Part shown: piece after piece, positions 1-12,700 of the stretch
Numbering within the stretch: position 1 is the stretch's first letter
Layout of the letters: every line of letters begins with the position of its first letter
Source of the DNA: Echinometra lucunter
Taxonomy: Eukaryota; Echinodermata; Echinoidea; Camarodonta; Echinometridae
Direction of reading: 5' to 3'
Assembly: GCA_029962745.1 (NCBI GenBank)
Contig: CM057155.1
Coordinates: 32,301,845-32,365,844, forward strand
DNA: 64,000 bases
Position numbers and translations under genes: made by a program
The notes under the pieces: model-generated
What the model saw: only the letters and a program-made list of their open reading frames with translations
What the model was told of the DNA's origin: nothing
Databases searched by the model: none

Positions 1-583
1 GCCCAAAAAGAACGGAACACCTATAATCCTTAATTTCAGAGAGATAAACGACATAATGTGATAATTGGTCATTTGATTCGAACATGTCGAAAGAGAATTT
101 CTTTTCCTTGAAAGTGAACCAACATCATTAATTTTGGCTTGTGCGTTCAGATGTTAGGGCTCATTCTGTGAGGCAATGTCATTTTCAAAATTTGCTACTT
201 TTGCGACTGAAATCATGTGAGATGGAGGGAAAACCTTCCACCTGACGCGCATTCTATGGAAACGGCTCGCTGCCTGCTCGTTTTCAATGAAAGGAAAATC
301 AACCACGCGTTATTTCAGGGAAGGAGCCGTCTGATCTATTGATGCCGTCGGGCGAAGGATTCTCTTTCAAGTAACAGGAATTCGGCCGCTAAAATAGTAA
401 ATTTTGAAAATTACATTGTCTCACGAAATGAGCCCTAACATCTAAACGCGTGAGTCCAAATGGATGTGTCACTTTAGTGAAAAATGAATTTGCTTTTGAA
501 TATAGTAAATAATTCTCTGCCTATGTCATTCATCTCGCTGGAATTAAGGATCACAGGTGTTCTGTTCTTTTAGGGCTACCCTG
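1..583. repeat. Foldback element, left tip outside the window
   Basis: The first 70 bases reappear inverted at about 500-576 (GAACGGAACACCTATAATCC against the reverse of GATCACAGGTGTTCTGTTC). A second inner pair, around 155-200 and 395-440, flanks AGGGCTCATT. The right tip reads GGGCTACCCTG followed by TA, which would fit a TIR starting CAGGGTAGCCC at a TA target (Tc1/mariner style); the superfamily is inference. No ORF inside. Confidence 0.6.
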
Positions 584-642
584 TATAAGAAAGAAGGATG
601 GGGTGGGGTATACAGTGCTTGTTCCTTGTCACGGTGACACCT

Positions 643-781
643 GGGGAGTGTTTCATGAAGAGTCTTGTCGGTGATTTTCACTGACTAATTTGCTCTCAGC
701 CAATCAGATGCGAGGATTTTCAGTAACTGATAACAGTTGTCAGTGAAAATCACTGACAAAACTCTTCATGAAACGCTCCCC
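643..781. mobile_element. MITE of a CCAAT-core family, copy 1
   Basis: Ends are an inverted pair, GGGGAGTGTTTCATGAAG and CTTCATGAAACGCTCCCC, with inner inverted GTGATTTTCACTGAC. The middle holds CTCAGCCAATCAGATGCGAG, a core shared with four other elements in this window. Noncoding. Confidence 0.75.
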
Positions 782-806
782 TATATAAGACATTCTGATG
801 ATGCCA

Positions 807-966
807 GGGGAGCGTTTCATGAAAGGACTTGTCGGATGTTTTATCCGACAAAGTCTGTTTTATCCGACAGTTGCCATAGAAACGATGCTTCTCGGCCAAT
901 CAAAATCAAGGAAAGATGTCAGATCTGACAAACTTGTCAGACAACAAATGTTGATGAAACGCTCCC
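807..966. mobile_element. MITE of a CCAAT-core family, copy 2
   Basis: TIR GGGGAGCGTTTCATGAAAG at the left and TGATGAAACGCTCCC at the right, with an inner repeat of TTTATCCGACA. The core CTCGGCCAATCAAAATCAAG matches the other family members. It lies 25 bp from copy 1 in the same orientation, so it could be a nested or tandem insertion. Confidence 0.7.
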
Positions 967-1761
967 ACTTTTGGATGATGTAAACAAAATAAAGTCTAAT
1001 ATAGGAGTCCTCATCAATGAGACAAAAGTAGAGATTTAACAGTTTTTTTTTATAAAAAGAGTATGTCGACTTTAGATTTCCAATAACAGTATGGAGATAG
1101 AGTTCTACGTATTTTGGCCACTGCCTAATCGAACTGAGAGCTAATTCGGTTTAGGGTTTCTTAGATTAAATTTGTCTTTTGACTGGTGGGATGAGAGAGT
1201 ATACATTTTTCTTTAGACTGAATAATGGGGGAGTATGAAAGTAGTTGACCGTTTCGCCAGCGGAACATGAAAAGTGCAGTTTTTAGAATACATCATCAGT
1301 TTTTAGAGTTTATAGTTTGAAAACAATAGATTAGAGTGGTCGCGGTATGAAATTAATTTACTGCTTTCTTCTGAAGAATGAGATTGAGTCTTTGTGTTTG
1401 CCTATTTAACACTGCAATATGAAATATATGGCAGAATTAACATATTAAACAACATGAATGAAATATTCAATGGGACATAATGTTTTCAATTTACAGAGTA
1501 TATCAATATCACGTGAGATTTTATTCGAAATATATTGCACATGGCCATTCCACTTAAGACTTTCATTTTTAAAGCACCGAGAAATTTTGTACTTTCCAGA
1601 GACCTAAGATATAACAACCATGGTTATAGATAATAACCAGATATATATCATATACATATAACCAGTTAAATATTATTTGGAAGATCAATTTGTAGTTTTG
1701 AATACTCCTTCATAATTAATGGTTGATGCCACTATGCTTTGGTAGTGCAGAAAGCAGTTAT
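967..1761. other. Noncoding, nothing recognised
   Basis: AT-rich sequence with no ORF showing protein-like composition, no RNA gene and no clear repeat on either strand. Confidence 0.5.
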
Positions 1762-2157
1762 GGGCAATTCCACGGCAAAGGTGTAATTCCGTTACCAACA
1801 TTTTTAGACTTTCTGTGCCTCTTTTGTACTCTGCCTCCCTTCTCACCATTAATACTGTGTAAATATGCCCATTCTTTCATGTGAGCTCTTTCATGCCAAC
1901 AATTTTATTCTTGCATTCATGATATTGTGGTATAACACCTCGGTAACGGAATTACCAGAAAAAAGCGCCAATTTTAAACTTCAAACTTGTCTTTTGAAAT
2001 CGAACATGCATTATACCTACAGAGACTTAGATTGTGGAATTCTTTATTGTTTCAGTTTTTTTTTAATTAAAAGATTTGGCTACTCAGGGCTATCAAAGTA
2101 ATTTTTTTTACAATAAATGTTAATTAAGGCGACTGTTTTTCCGACGCGGAATTGCCC
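1762..2157. mobile_element. MITE with GGGCAATTCC ends
   Basis: The left end GGGCAATTCCACGG is matched by the inverted right end CGCGGAATTGCCC. An inner inverted pair (GTGTAATTCCGTTACC and GGTAACGGAATTACC) lies at about 1782 and 1942. The short ORF inside is transposon-internal noise. No target duplication could be fixed with confidence. Confidence 0.55.
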
Positions 2158-4985
2158 TCATACATTTCTTGATGAACAATAAATATATAATCATGGTTCC
2201 TTCAACATTCCGTGTGACAGATTTGCATTGTCAGAGTTTACAAAAATGCATTATACATTCAAGATTTTATTTTGAATATTCTCTCATTTGTGTATATAGA
2301 TAGATTTATTTCAACTTAAACATGGGATTTGGCCGTTGTTCCTTAAAGGAAAAGATGTACCCCAGTAACCAGAAGGACATATTCCTGAGAGCACCCGTCA
2401 TCCTTTATCCACGCTGCATGCTAGCTGTGGCCCTATACACATGAAGTCTCTGGCTTTTTCGGGAACTTTTTCTCTTGGACTGATATTCATTTTCAAAATC
2501 TTAGTTTCATAAGGCATATGAATGACTGAGGTTTATCAATCCAAACTCTATCAGGGTTGACATCCCTATGGATTTTGAATAAATGAAATATTTTCAAAAA
2601 GAAATTGAAGTCAAATCTCTCAAGACTCTGCATAGTTACTGTGTAGAAGTGGAGTGATCAGTAAGGTTCAGAGATGCGTATTCTGATGTGACAAATGTCT
2701 CGTTTAGAAGAGACCTTCATTGTCCTCCAAAAACAACCGTCTTCAAACTATTATTTCACACATTGGTAGTAATAAGTCAAAACACTCTGTTTTATTTGTA
2801 GACGATATTGCTCACTTTCAACATGTTCAAGGTAAACACTAAAATTATAGTGTTCATGACATGAATTTTAAAAAATAATCATCATCAAATGAAATTTCCA
2901 ACACCAAGTGACATGGTGGGATTCATAGGCGAAAATCTGTTTTGAAAGGTGAGGGGACACATCAGGACCCAGTTTCATAAAACGGATAGAGGGATAAAAG
3001 AAGTAAAACAGATATGGAAAGAGAGAGAGAGAGAGAAAGGAGAAAATGCATATATGTGTGTGTTTATCTAACAAATGTTTAACTAAAATAAGAAGTGAAC
3101 ATGTATGATTTGAGACTCTTTTTAAATGTTTCTAGCGATTCTGGTGATCAGATCCTCAGTGGGAGAGCATTCCAGAAAGATGGCGCTGCAAAAATGAAAG
3201 CCTTTTCTCCGAGGGTTGAGCTGTTTCTGTGGACTGTTAACGTTTACGAGTATAGGAGCGGAGATTTCTGCGGGGAACATATTCTGAAATGAGGTTCTGC
3301 AAGTACTATCGAGCCTGACTGTGCAATGCTTTCCATGTGTGGAGAAGGATTTTAAACTCTATTCTTTTTGATACCGGCAGCCAATGAAGATTTTTAAGAA
3401 TCGGGGTAATATGGGAGAAGCGAGATGTTCCACTGAGGACCCGAGCAGCAGAACTGTATAATAGTAAAGGATACATTTGCGTTTATAATGTGCGAAAGCA
3501 GTTAATGAGTAATAAAAACAATGACTGATCACAATACTGTGATAATGTAACACATGCATGCTATTTACAGTACACAAATATGATTAAAAGATTGAAAGAG
3601 GACCAAAGCTTTAGATGCAAAACTTTAATGCAGTGTCCAATAAGACATCTTATCAACATTAGTCAAAAAGATTATCACAATTCAACCAACATCTCTGAAA
3701 GGAATCTTGCATCTTATTTTCACAAAAAAGCTTTTTCATAAACGAGACTCTTAGCCTAATCTGGTTTAGAGCTTTCTGTCGTATAAGGCGAATTATCCAT
3801 TTAAGCCAAATTAGTGAATTCAATGCTTTATTGAATTTAGTGCATGTGATTCCAAAAGGAAAATTTTTCGATTAATTTTATTGCAAATTTACATCTTTCG
3901 TACAATTTCTTTTCAAAGTATTCCCACACTTTTCTAACCAGGTGGCATTAAAAAAAAACAAGTGTTCAATAGTTTCATCATACAATGGACAGAATGTACA
4001 TGCACTGTTTGATTTAACCTGAATTTTACACAAATACAAATTCCTTGGAGTAATGCTATTGATTAAAGTAAAAGGCTAAGATTGTGAGATTTTTTTTTTT
4101 AATCTCATTTTGCTACTTGACAATAGTATAAACACAAGAATTATAGTGTAAAAATACCAGTCTAAAAGTTCCAAGTATAATATCGACGGAAAGTATTTTG
4201 AAATATTAAAAAATGTAAACCAATGCTTCAAGAAAATATAATGGTCGGTTGCACAGACTGGACATAAGGAGCGTGCAAGTGCACCTGAACAGTGTATGTG
4301 TGTGTATGCATATCATGTATAGTACAGGGAGAGAGGTGCAGCCAACGGTTTTTCTTTTCTTTTTTTTCTTCTTTTTTTTTTTTTTGAACTGGTTGAAAAT
4401 GCTCTTCTAGTTATTTGTCTCATGAGACCAAAACTAATTAAAATCGGCATTAGCGTCTTATTAGCAGTTTTCCATTTCAAATTAAGGTTGGTTTCAGGGT
4501 TTCTGAGTACAAATACAAGTACCCATACACATGTTTCATCTTAGTTTGAGAATTTTTAAATCAGCTACTCACAAAGTTAGCCATTGCCTTTAAGTATACT
4601 GGAACCATTTGAGTGTAATACATTACATCGTTTGAAACGGTATGAAATTGATACAACGCCATTTCTCTGGTAAAATTTGTTGCCCCGGTATATTAATAAA
4701 GTAGATTGTGTGTTTCGCTCGAGTTGTCACTATGTTCAGATGTTTTTGTTTGTATACGTTTTATCTGTTGCCTAAAAATGAAATTAATGAATAAATAAAT
4801 GCTCTACCGATAAAGCTCGACAATAGAAATAGATATAGATTTCATTTCACTTAGCTTTTGGGGCATAATTGGGGACCTTGAAAAGAGGTGGTTTTTTAAA
4901 TCGATTTCTTTGCTACTGTAGGAATAACCAAACTAATTGCTTATCGAGGCAATTTACTATTAAGGAAAATGATTTTCGCATACGA
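2158..4985. other. Noncoding stretch
   Basis: No coding exon supported. Mostly AT-rich unique-looking sequence, a pyrimidine-rich patch near 4350-4385 and the repeat relic listed separately at 3118-3455. Short ORFs are low-complexity. Confidence 0.45.
3118..3455 (+). repeat. Possible dispersed repeat relic
   Basis: The stretch has a higher GC content than its flanks. Its wording (AGAGCATTCCAGAAAGATGG, later GGCAGCCAATGAAGATTTTT) resembles a dispersed repeat tail seen in several animal genomes. That resemblance is from memory and the family is not identified; no intact ORF remains. Confidence 0.3.
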
Positions 4986-4989
4986 CGCA

Positions 4990-5045
4990 CCCTCTCTCTC
5001 TCTCTCTCTCTCTCTGAATTTCCCTTTTCTTTCTCTCTTAAATCT

Positions 5046-5079
<34 letters not shown>

Positions 5080-5080
5080 C
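4990..5080. repeat. (TC)n microsatellite tract
   Basis: Long CT/TC runs interrupted by short pyrimidine-rich words; a similar pure tract lies at about 5250-5277 and another at 6371-6403. They account for the Ser/Leu-rich ORFs here. Confidence 0.9.
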
Positions 5081-5246
5081 TTATCTGGCTTCCCCGTATT
5101 CTCGTGTTCTTTCCTTACATGTTTCTTTTTTGCCCTGATATTGACCTCTAATTCTTTCACATATATCTTGAAACGTTCCTTTCATATTTTCTTCCATTTG
5201 CTTTATCTTATGCCTCCATATGAACTTGTCACTTTCTCCCTTATAT

Positions 5247-5281
<35 letters not shown>

Positions 5282-5378
5282 TTTTGCTCTATCGATCTCG
5301 TAATCTGTATATCAAAAGGCAGGGATGGGGCCTCTGTGACCGGCCAACCTTTGTATTTAGGTTATTATATAATATATA

Positions 5379-6163
5379 AACACAACAAAAAAGTAACTCC
5401 CCCCCCCCCTAATTCAAAACAGCATAACTTATTAACGAAGAAGTTTTGAGCAAAATAATTTGGCAGGAGTGTTTCTACACTTATTGCCTAACTTCGGTAT
5501 GAAAATGAGATTGATCTATCAAGTCATGCATGAGTGAGCAGACATTAAAGGCAAAAGTGTCACTTTTCAAAAGTCACGAGTCATTCGGGGGAATCTGTGA
5601 AACAAGCTTTTTCTGGTGTTGTTTACGTGCTGTTGATGTTTATTGAGATGTCAGGGTTGAGTGAGAACATTTTTAACGATGAAGCAAAAAATGTTAAAGA
5701 ATTACTGTTTAATGCTGGAAAAAAACGACTACATGGTATTTTCACACAATGTGCTGATTTATGTTGGTTGATGCCAATTCTTTCCATAAACTGAATGGAT
5801 TTTGTGGATTTAGGAGGGCTGAACATCACTTTCTTTAAAAAAAAAAAATGTGTTTAGCCAACTGTGATAAACATGAAAAGTGTCAGGGATAGGCATGACG
5901 GGGTCAAACAATGGAAGAAACCAAATTCGTCAAAGTTTTGTTTCACAGACCCCCCAAAATGACTCTTGTGACTTTTGAAAAGTGACATTTTTGCCTTTAA
6001 TGTCTGCTCACTCATGCATGACTTGACCGATCATTCTCATTTCCACACTGAAGTTAGTCAATAAGTGTAGGAACACTCCTGCCAAATTATTTTGCTCAAA
6101 ACTCTTTTGGTAAAAAGTTATCCTATTTTGAATTAGGGGGGGAGTTACTTTTTTTGTTGTGTT
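5379..6163. mobile_element. Foldback element with about 210-bp arms
   Basis: The left arm (5379-5591) begins ACACAACAAAAAAGTAACTC. It is matched by the inverted right arm (5943-6163) ending GAGTTACTTTTTTTGTTGTG. Both arms carry the words CTCACTCATGCATGAC and CCAAATTATTTTGCTC in opposite orientation. AT-rich flanks on both sides (ATATAA / AATATA) suggest a TA-type target. The central 350 bp has a short ORF pair on both strands with no recognisable domain. Confidence 0.75.
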
Positions 6164-6367
6164 AATATATGTGGGGATGCGTGTGTGTGTGTGTGTCCCT
6201 CTTACTTCAATTTCGGCAGATTTTGAAGCTTTGAATTGAAGACTACAATATGGCTATTTTAAAAATCCTTTATATTTCTAGAAAAATAAATGAAGTACAC
6301 TCGATTTCATCATCTTTCTTTCTCTCTCATTCTCCCTAACTTTCTCCTCTCCATTTCTCTCTTTCTT

Positions 6368-6406
<39 letters not shown>

Positions 6407-7746
6407 CATTTCTCTAACCTTCTAAATATCTCTTTAATTATTCCATATCACTTCTGTTCTTTGATTTTTAATCTTATAGTTGAATTCTCCCAAAGAAGTG
6501 CGTCCTAGGAATTTGTAATTCATAATCATAAATTCATATTCGTTTGAGAAAAGGGGGCTTTGTTAGGTATTTACCCTACGGTGAATTGATTTTGATACTG
6601 CACATAATCTCTCTATTCATATCAGATGTTAAACACGAGTGTTACTCTATTGCGACGGGAAATTAAAAAATGAAGAAAACCTTAAAATGGAAAAATCTAT
6701 CCATGTCAATGATCATCCTTCCGCACGTCCTGGAGCTATTGTTCGATTTCAAATCTATCAATATGAATGTACCGATGTAAAAAAAAACTCATCATAACCT
6801 CGTATAACCGAGCTCACGCACGTTATTCCTAAAGCCAAAATAAGATAAGATCATTCAGAAGGAGGAATATAGACATTTCAATTACATGAATTATAGACAA
6901 TAGTTTCTGGTTTATGGTTCAGATAAAATATTCAAAGCGGTTATGCAGGTTAATGATTGTGCACAAGGCCCTTTCTCATAATGAGAAATAAATAATTGAT
7001 TGTCTCATAGCGTACTCCTTCGCCATTGATGTAGTTTGATAGAAAAAATGTATACAAACAGGAAAAAACATACACCTACAAGCCGTATGCCACTTTATGA
7101 TGTTTACCCACAACTCACTTACCAATCTAATGTTTTTTTTAAAATCTCCAATAAACATCAGTGAGTTCATGAATTTCGTACAGTTGATAAGAACGTCAAG
7201 GTCGTATTAAACCTTTATGTTTTCAGAGACCAATCCAGAACTGATATAACTCAGTTATTGTAAAAGAAAAAAGTAATAAAAATGATAATAATGATAATAA
7301 TAAAGTCATGAAGCTCACGTGAATAAGGAAAGAAAAGCAATTAGATTTTTTTTAATTAGATTTTTTTCTTCTGAGCAGAAATATATCGATTTGATTACGA
7401 TATATTCAAAGTTACACTTCATTACACATGTATTGCACGCGCTGCTATAGCAATCAGGGTGGAATTACTCGTCGCATTACAAGCTTTAGAATGCAGAATG
7501 AAACGAAAGTCAACTGGAAGAAAGGTCAATATGTGTCTAATATTACATTCCCACTGGCAATGATCAAGGGGAGCAACATAAAAGGAGCGAGTTTCAAACA
7601 TTTCGCACCCCACCCCCCGCCTCTATTTAACGGACGATGTGGACTCCCCGTTGCTATGGGAATGAATAAAAAGACAACCAAGAAAAACCATGATCAATCC
7701 TCCCTTTTGTGACCTTCCTTTCCAACATTATTCGCACACTCACTCA
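6164..7746. other. Noncoding stretch upstream of the propeller gene
   Basis: Holds a GT run (about 6178-6197), the TC microsatellite at 6371-6403 and otherwise AT-rich sequence. No supported exon. Near 7620 there is CTATTTAACG, a loose TATA-like word upstream of the candidate 5' exon. Confidence 0.4.
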
Positions 7747-7862
7747 GCCATGTCAGCAGCTCTGAGTACAGTCTTTACGAGCATCCTATGCCTCCGATTA
7801 ATTTTCGTAATTGTGGGATGTGCTTGAGACAACTTGCAGAATATAAGAAAGTGGAGAAAGTG
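7747..7862 (+). other. Candidate 5' noncoding exon of the Thr-rich/propeller gene
   Basis: Ends in a good donor, AAGTG/GTGAGTAT, at 7862/7863. It would splice to the strong acceptor TTTTGTCCCCCAG at 9658, just before the gene's ATG. It also contains a 25-codon hydrophobic ORF from 7747 ending in TGA, which would then be an upstream ORF. This is inference from splice signals only; transcript data would decide. Confidence 0.25.
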
Positions 7863-8518
7863 GTGAGTATGATACAATTTATCAGTATTACTTCAGTTCG
7901 TAAGTCTTGTAACGCATCTAAGACATTTCTGTGTTAGTTATCAATAGCAATATGCGAATACGTTTCTTATATTTTTTTCAATCCTGTGTTTGAATTCAAT
8001 GAATTAAGCTTTTTTCTACTTTTTGAAATTCTTCCATTTTCAACATTAAATAAGAATACAACAATTAGAATACTCCGAAACAATCACATCATCAAATTAT
8101 AAATGCACAAAACAAGAATAATTTTCAAACAACAGTTTTTAAAATGAAATAGCCATAAATAAATGAATGTTGGAAATGGAGAAGAATGCTAACGAGCTAG
8201 GCTTGTATTTTGCAAACCCCCTAGAAACATAAACAAATCATTTATAATTATGCAAATTATCATAAATAACGATTCATTACCACAACTACAACATAAAATA
8301 CACCTATCACTACCCAAAAAACTAAACGAAAACAAAGACCACTGGCTTACAGTAATCTTTCAAAGACAAAGATTGGGAGAAAAAAAAGAGGAAGGGTCAA
8401 TGGAAGGTTAAAAGCCTAATTAAAGAAAAATACAGAACGAAATGAAATAATAATGCAGTGTTGAAAGAAATACAAAAATAATGTATGATGATGATTCAAT
8501 GTTGATTCTTGGTAAGAT

Positions 8519-9593
8519 GTTCAAAAATGTTTTAAGTCGTTTTTGAATGACTCATTATAAACTCTTAGGAATTTGAATTAAGATAATTCAAAATTGTTGG
8601 TCCAGTGAAAGTGAACATTGTATGGATTTTGTAAAAATAGTTCTAATTAGGGGTAAATCAAATTAATTTGATTTGGGGTTTTTTTTCTGCATAAGTCAAG
8701 TGAATTTTTTAAACTTTGACTGATGATTTTATGCACCTGAACCTAACCACAATCGTTAACCCGAAGTCCTACAATACCCCCCCCCCCAAAAAAAAAAAAA
8801 AAAAAAAACACTCTTACTTAATGGAAATCCCGAAGCAGATATCGAATCATCCTTTCTGTTTTGTGCGTGTAAAAATGTTTTAAGTCGTTTTCGAATGACT
8901 CATTATAAACTAAGTGCGTTTTAAGATTTGAAATTAAGATAATTAAAAATTGTTGGTCCAGTGGAAGTGAATATAGTGTATGGGTTTTGTAAAAATAGTT
9001 CTAGTTAGGGGTAAATTAAATTAATTTGATTTGGTTTTTTTCTGCATAAGTCAAGTGAAATTTTCAATTTTGACTGGTGATTTTATGTACCTGAACCTAA
9101 CCACAATCGTTAACCCGAAGTCCTACAATACCCCCCCCCCCCCCAAAAAAAAAAAAAAAAAAAAAAAAACACTCTTACTTAATGGAAATCCCGAAGCAGA
9201 TATCGAATCATTCTTTCTGTTTTGTGCGTGTAAAAATTTGTTTTGAGTCGTTTTTGAATGACTCATTATAAACTAAGTGCGTTTTAAGATTTTAAATTAT
9301 GATAATTAAAAACTGTTGGTCCAGTGGAAGTGAATATAGTGTATGGGTTTTGTGAAAATAGTTCTCGTTAGGGGTAAATTAAATTAATTTGATTTGGTTT
9401 TTTCTGCATAAGTCAAGTGAAATTTTCAATTTTGACTGGTGATTTTATGTACCTGAATCTAACCACAATCGTTAACCCGAAGTCCTACAATACCCTTCCC
9501 CCTCAAAAAGAACACACACACACAAAACACACTCTTACTTATAGGAAATCCCGAAGCAGATATCGAATCACTCTTTCTGTTTTGCGCGTGTAT
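8519..9593 (+). repeat. Three-copy tandem array, unit about 355-362 bp
   Basis: Three consecutive units share TTGAATGACTCATTATAAAC, GTTGGTCCAGTG, AACCACAATCGTTAACCCG and CCCGAAGCAGATATCGAATC. The word CCTACAATACCC recurs at spacings of 354 and 362. Each unit carries a C-run followed by an A-run of different length (about 8779, 9131, 9495), so length variation sits in the homopolymers. It lies in the putative first intron of the propeller gene. Confidence 0.92.
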
Positions 9594-9679
9594 ATGAGTG
9601 TTTATGCGTATGATTGTTTGTTTTCGTTCTTCTTTTGTTTATGTCTTTTGTCCCCCAGATATCAACAGTAGATGTCACC

Positions 9680-9713
9680 ATGCTGTACATGCGTTTGTTC
9701 CTCCTGATATTTC
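9680..9713 (+). CDS. Exon 1: signal peptide start
   Basis: ATG CTG TAC ATG CGT TTG begins a hydrophobic stretch, MLYMRLFLLIF, cut by the donor TTTC/GTAAGT in phase 1. Joined to exon 2 it continues LISLGSCTG, a textbook signal peptide with a likely cleavage near GSC. This ATG was chosen because it is the only one that joins in frame to exon 2 with a hydrophobic core. Confidence 0.6.
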
Positions 9714-12700
9714 GTAAGTACACTGGTACACAGAAGCATGATACTAATAATGATAATAACTGTAATAATACTGCTGATAATGATGTTGATGATAATGATG
9801 ATAAATAAGGATAATAATAACAATAATAACAACAACAATAATAACAATAATAAATATAATAATCCTAATAATGATAAAGGTAAGAAGAAGAAGAGGAAGA
9901 AGGAGGAGGAAAAGAAAAAGAAGAAAAGGAGAAGAATTTACTACACTTGGGTGAAAAGTGGCAACTGTATGTCGTGCCAAAATTCACAAATGCCATGGTG
10001 TATGAAAGGGTAGGATAGGAAAATATCCCCCCCCCCCCCTCTCAAGTTTCAATGTGCCACATAATTCCATCACAAATCCTACTGCAGTAAATTTATGATA
10101 TAAGAATATTATTTTTCTAAGAGTGAATATTGGAATTTTCATTAAAACCGTCATTTAAGAAAAAATATTTAGAACTGCCTCTTCGATAATGGAATGTTAA
10201 TTTCCATTTCCTCCTAACACATGGCAGGAAATGTATTTTCTGCAACTATGAACAGCATTCAAAGTTGCAAATTGGCAAAAATTCAAGCATTTCATCTGAA
10301 CAAATTAAAGAGTATAAAGACATATGAAAATAAATATTTTGTTAGCTTCAAACAATGTGATTTTCCATGAAATATTGCAATGTTTGATAATAGAGCCATT
10401 TTTTTTTCATTGAAATGTGAAGTCGGAAAAATAATAAAGATTCGAATGGGGAAGGCAGATCTGTACATTTTTGTAATCCAAATAAACAAACTAGATTCCA
10501 GCAAATGTTATTTTAGGAGATCTGGCGTTGTTTTGTTTTTGTTTTTGTTTTTGTTTTCGTTTGTTTGTTTTGAAAACCATTTTCCTGGTGAATTTGCTTT
10601 GCCCACAGTCATATCGCTTGGTAGTTGTACGGGGAAAGATTCGTCTTACAAGAACGTCAGGAGCACCAATGACTTCTTATCAGGTACTTATGGTGGATGA
10701 ATGAGTGTGGGTGTGGGCGCGTGCTTGTGTGTGTGAGGATGTGTGAGGATGTGACTATACGCAGCAGAGATGCGTGAGCTGAGAGAGTGTACCAGTGTAC
10801 ATTTCAGAACAGGTGTCACCTGTTCTGAAATTCAATTCAAACTTTTAAAGCAGAATTCGAATTTCTTTTCCAAGTATCTGCATTCGATATATTTTCAGTC
10901 GACTAAATGATGATCATATAATCATGATAATGTGAAGCAGTGCCTTCAGAGTTAACAGACGAAACCATTGTGATGTCAGCTTATGATAAGTTGAATAACT
11001 ACAATTTCAATTTCAATCTCTTTTAAAAACATTTTGACAATTTTAATATCATGAGGCAAAATGGTTGAAAATTAGCTCTACAAATAAAAAGTGTTTTTAC
11101 AATAGCAGAACTCAAACTATACTGGTATCCAAAGTTTGATAATTCAGTCATGAGCAGACATAAGCAATTCATTTTTGTCAAGAAATCTGGCAGAAAAATA
11201 TAACAATTCCTACAATGCCTACTGGCAAATAATTTGCCTTTTCGCTGTTGTGAAGAAAAATATCAAGTTTTCATTATAGTCATGTTAGTATTTCACCGTG
11301 TTTGTTATACCTGAAAAGTTACAATGGGTTTTTTTTTTATCATTATTGCTCAGAGTGCCTATTGAATACTTGCAAAAGCACCATGTGTGCACGTACTGGA
11401 GATCGTATGGTCGAACAGGGTGTGAGGAGTTACTGCGTTAGGAGTAAGTATTGCTTCTCTTCTTTTTCTTTTCTTTTTTTCTTACATTTTTTCCTTTTTC
11501 CTCACTCATTTTCGCTGCCTCTTTTCTCAGTTTCTCATTCTTTTTGTTTATTTTATGTTTTTCCTTTCATTTATCCCGAGTGCGTTTGTGGAATGAAAAT
11601 GCTTATTAATGAGATTCAGTTTTGATAGAAATATTTCACGCACTTAATCTAATGTTTCTTAGTTTGCGTGTTTTTTCACCGTTTGTTTGCTTTTGTTTTT
11701 TGCTGGTTTGTTTTGGTTTCCTTTTTTGTTTGTTTGTTTGTTTGTTTTGTTTTTCTTATAACTAGTTTTATGTTCCAATCTCTGGTTGGATATATTTTCC
11801 AAATTTTCTTAACTTATATCGGTCTATATTTTGCAACGATTGTTTATTCTACTCTTCACCTTGACTGCTAGGAGGTCCGCCAGCCTCAAGAGCAGAAACT
11901 GCTACCACTCCTTTCAGTGAAGGAATGTCAAGCCCTACCAGCAGATCAACGCCGATAAATTCAACATCCTTCACCAAAACGACCACGATTTCAACGACGT
12001 CTCGTTCGACAACGTTGTCAACAGCAGACCGTCCTTCGGCATACGAACTTACAACGGCAGCAACAGTGTCCAGTAGTTTGGAAATAACAACCATGTCCAT
12101 GACAAACACTGCAGTGGATACTTCTACAAGGCCTGTATCTGCAACTACAGAAGATCCGACAAGGAACCACCCCATGACTATAAGACCTTCAACAACAACA
12201 ACCACAGGAACTCCGACAACAAGCAACTATGCAACTACAAAATCTCCTACCACCAACGAAACTCCTTTGACAGAAACTTCGACTACAAATCAAGCCACAA
12301 CCACAATTGTAAAAACATCTGACCCTGTTACTACGGACACATCAACAACAGCCTTTGCTACAACTATGGACGCAGGAACAACAAATCAACCTACCACACA
12401 AACTCCAACTACAGGCGAACCTACAACTAATGCGGTTCCAACAACCTCCAAACCTACAACGGCAGACATGCATACTACTTCTAATCATGGTAGGTACACT
12501 GTCCTTAAGACCTCCAACAACAGACGAACTTACAACGACAAGAACTCTGACAACAAGCAACTATGCACCTACAAAATCTCCTACCACCAACGAAACTCCT
12601 TTGACAGAAACTTCGACTACAAATCAAGCCACAACCACAATTGTAAAAACATCTGACCCTGTTACTACAGACACATCAACAACAGCCTTTGCTACAACTA

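Noticed and set aside
5597..5829. Overlapping ORFs on both strands in the 5.4-6.2-kb foldback
   Set aside because: Short, inside the loop of an inverted-repeat element, no transposase or other domain.
8519..9593. Tandem array considered as CRISPR-like or satellite locus
   Set aside because: Units of about 360 bp without unique spacers in an animal genome; a local three-copy duplication.
9662..10013. Asn-rich, Lys-rich and Leu/Ile-rich ORFs on both strands
   Set aside because: They come from AAT/AAC trinucleotide runs and a purine tract; the only exon supported here is the short signal-peptide exon.
11849..12226. 125-codon Val-rich minus-strand ORF
   Set aside because: Exact shadow of the Thr-rich exon; ACA/ACN codons read in reverse give Val-rich sequence.
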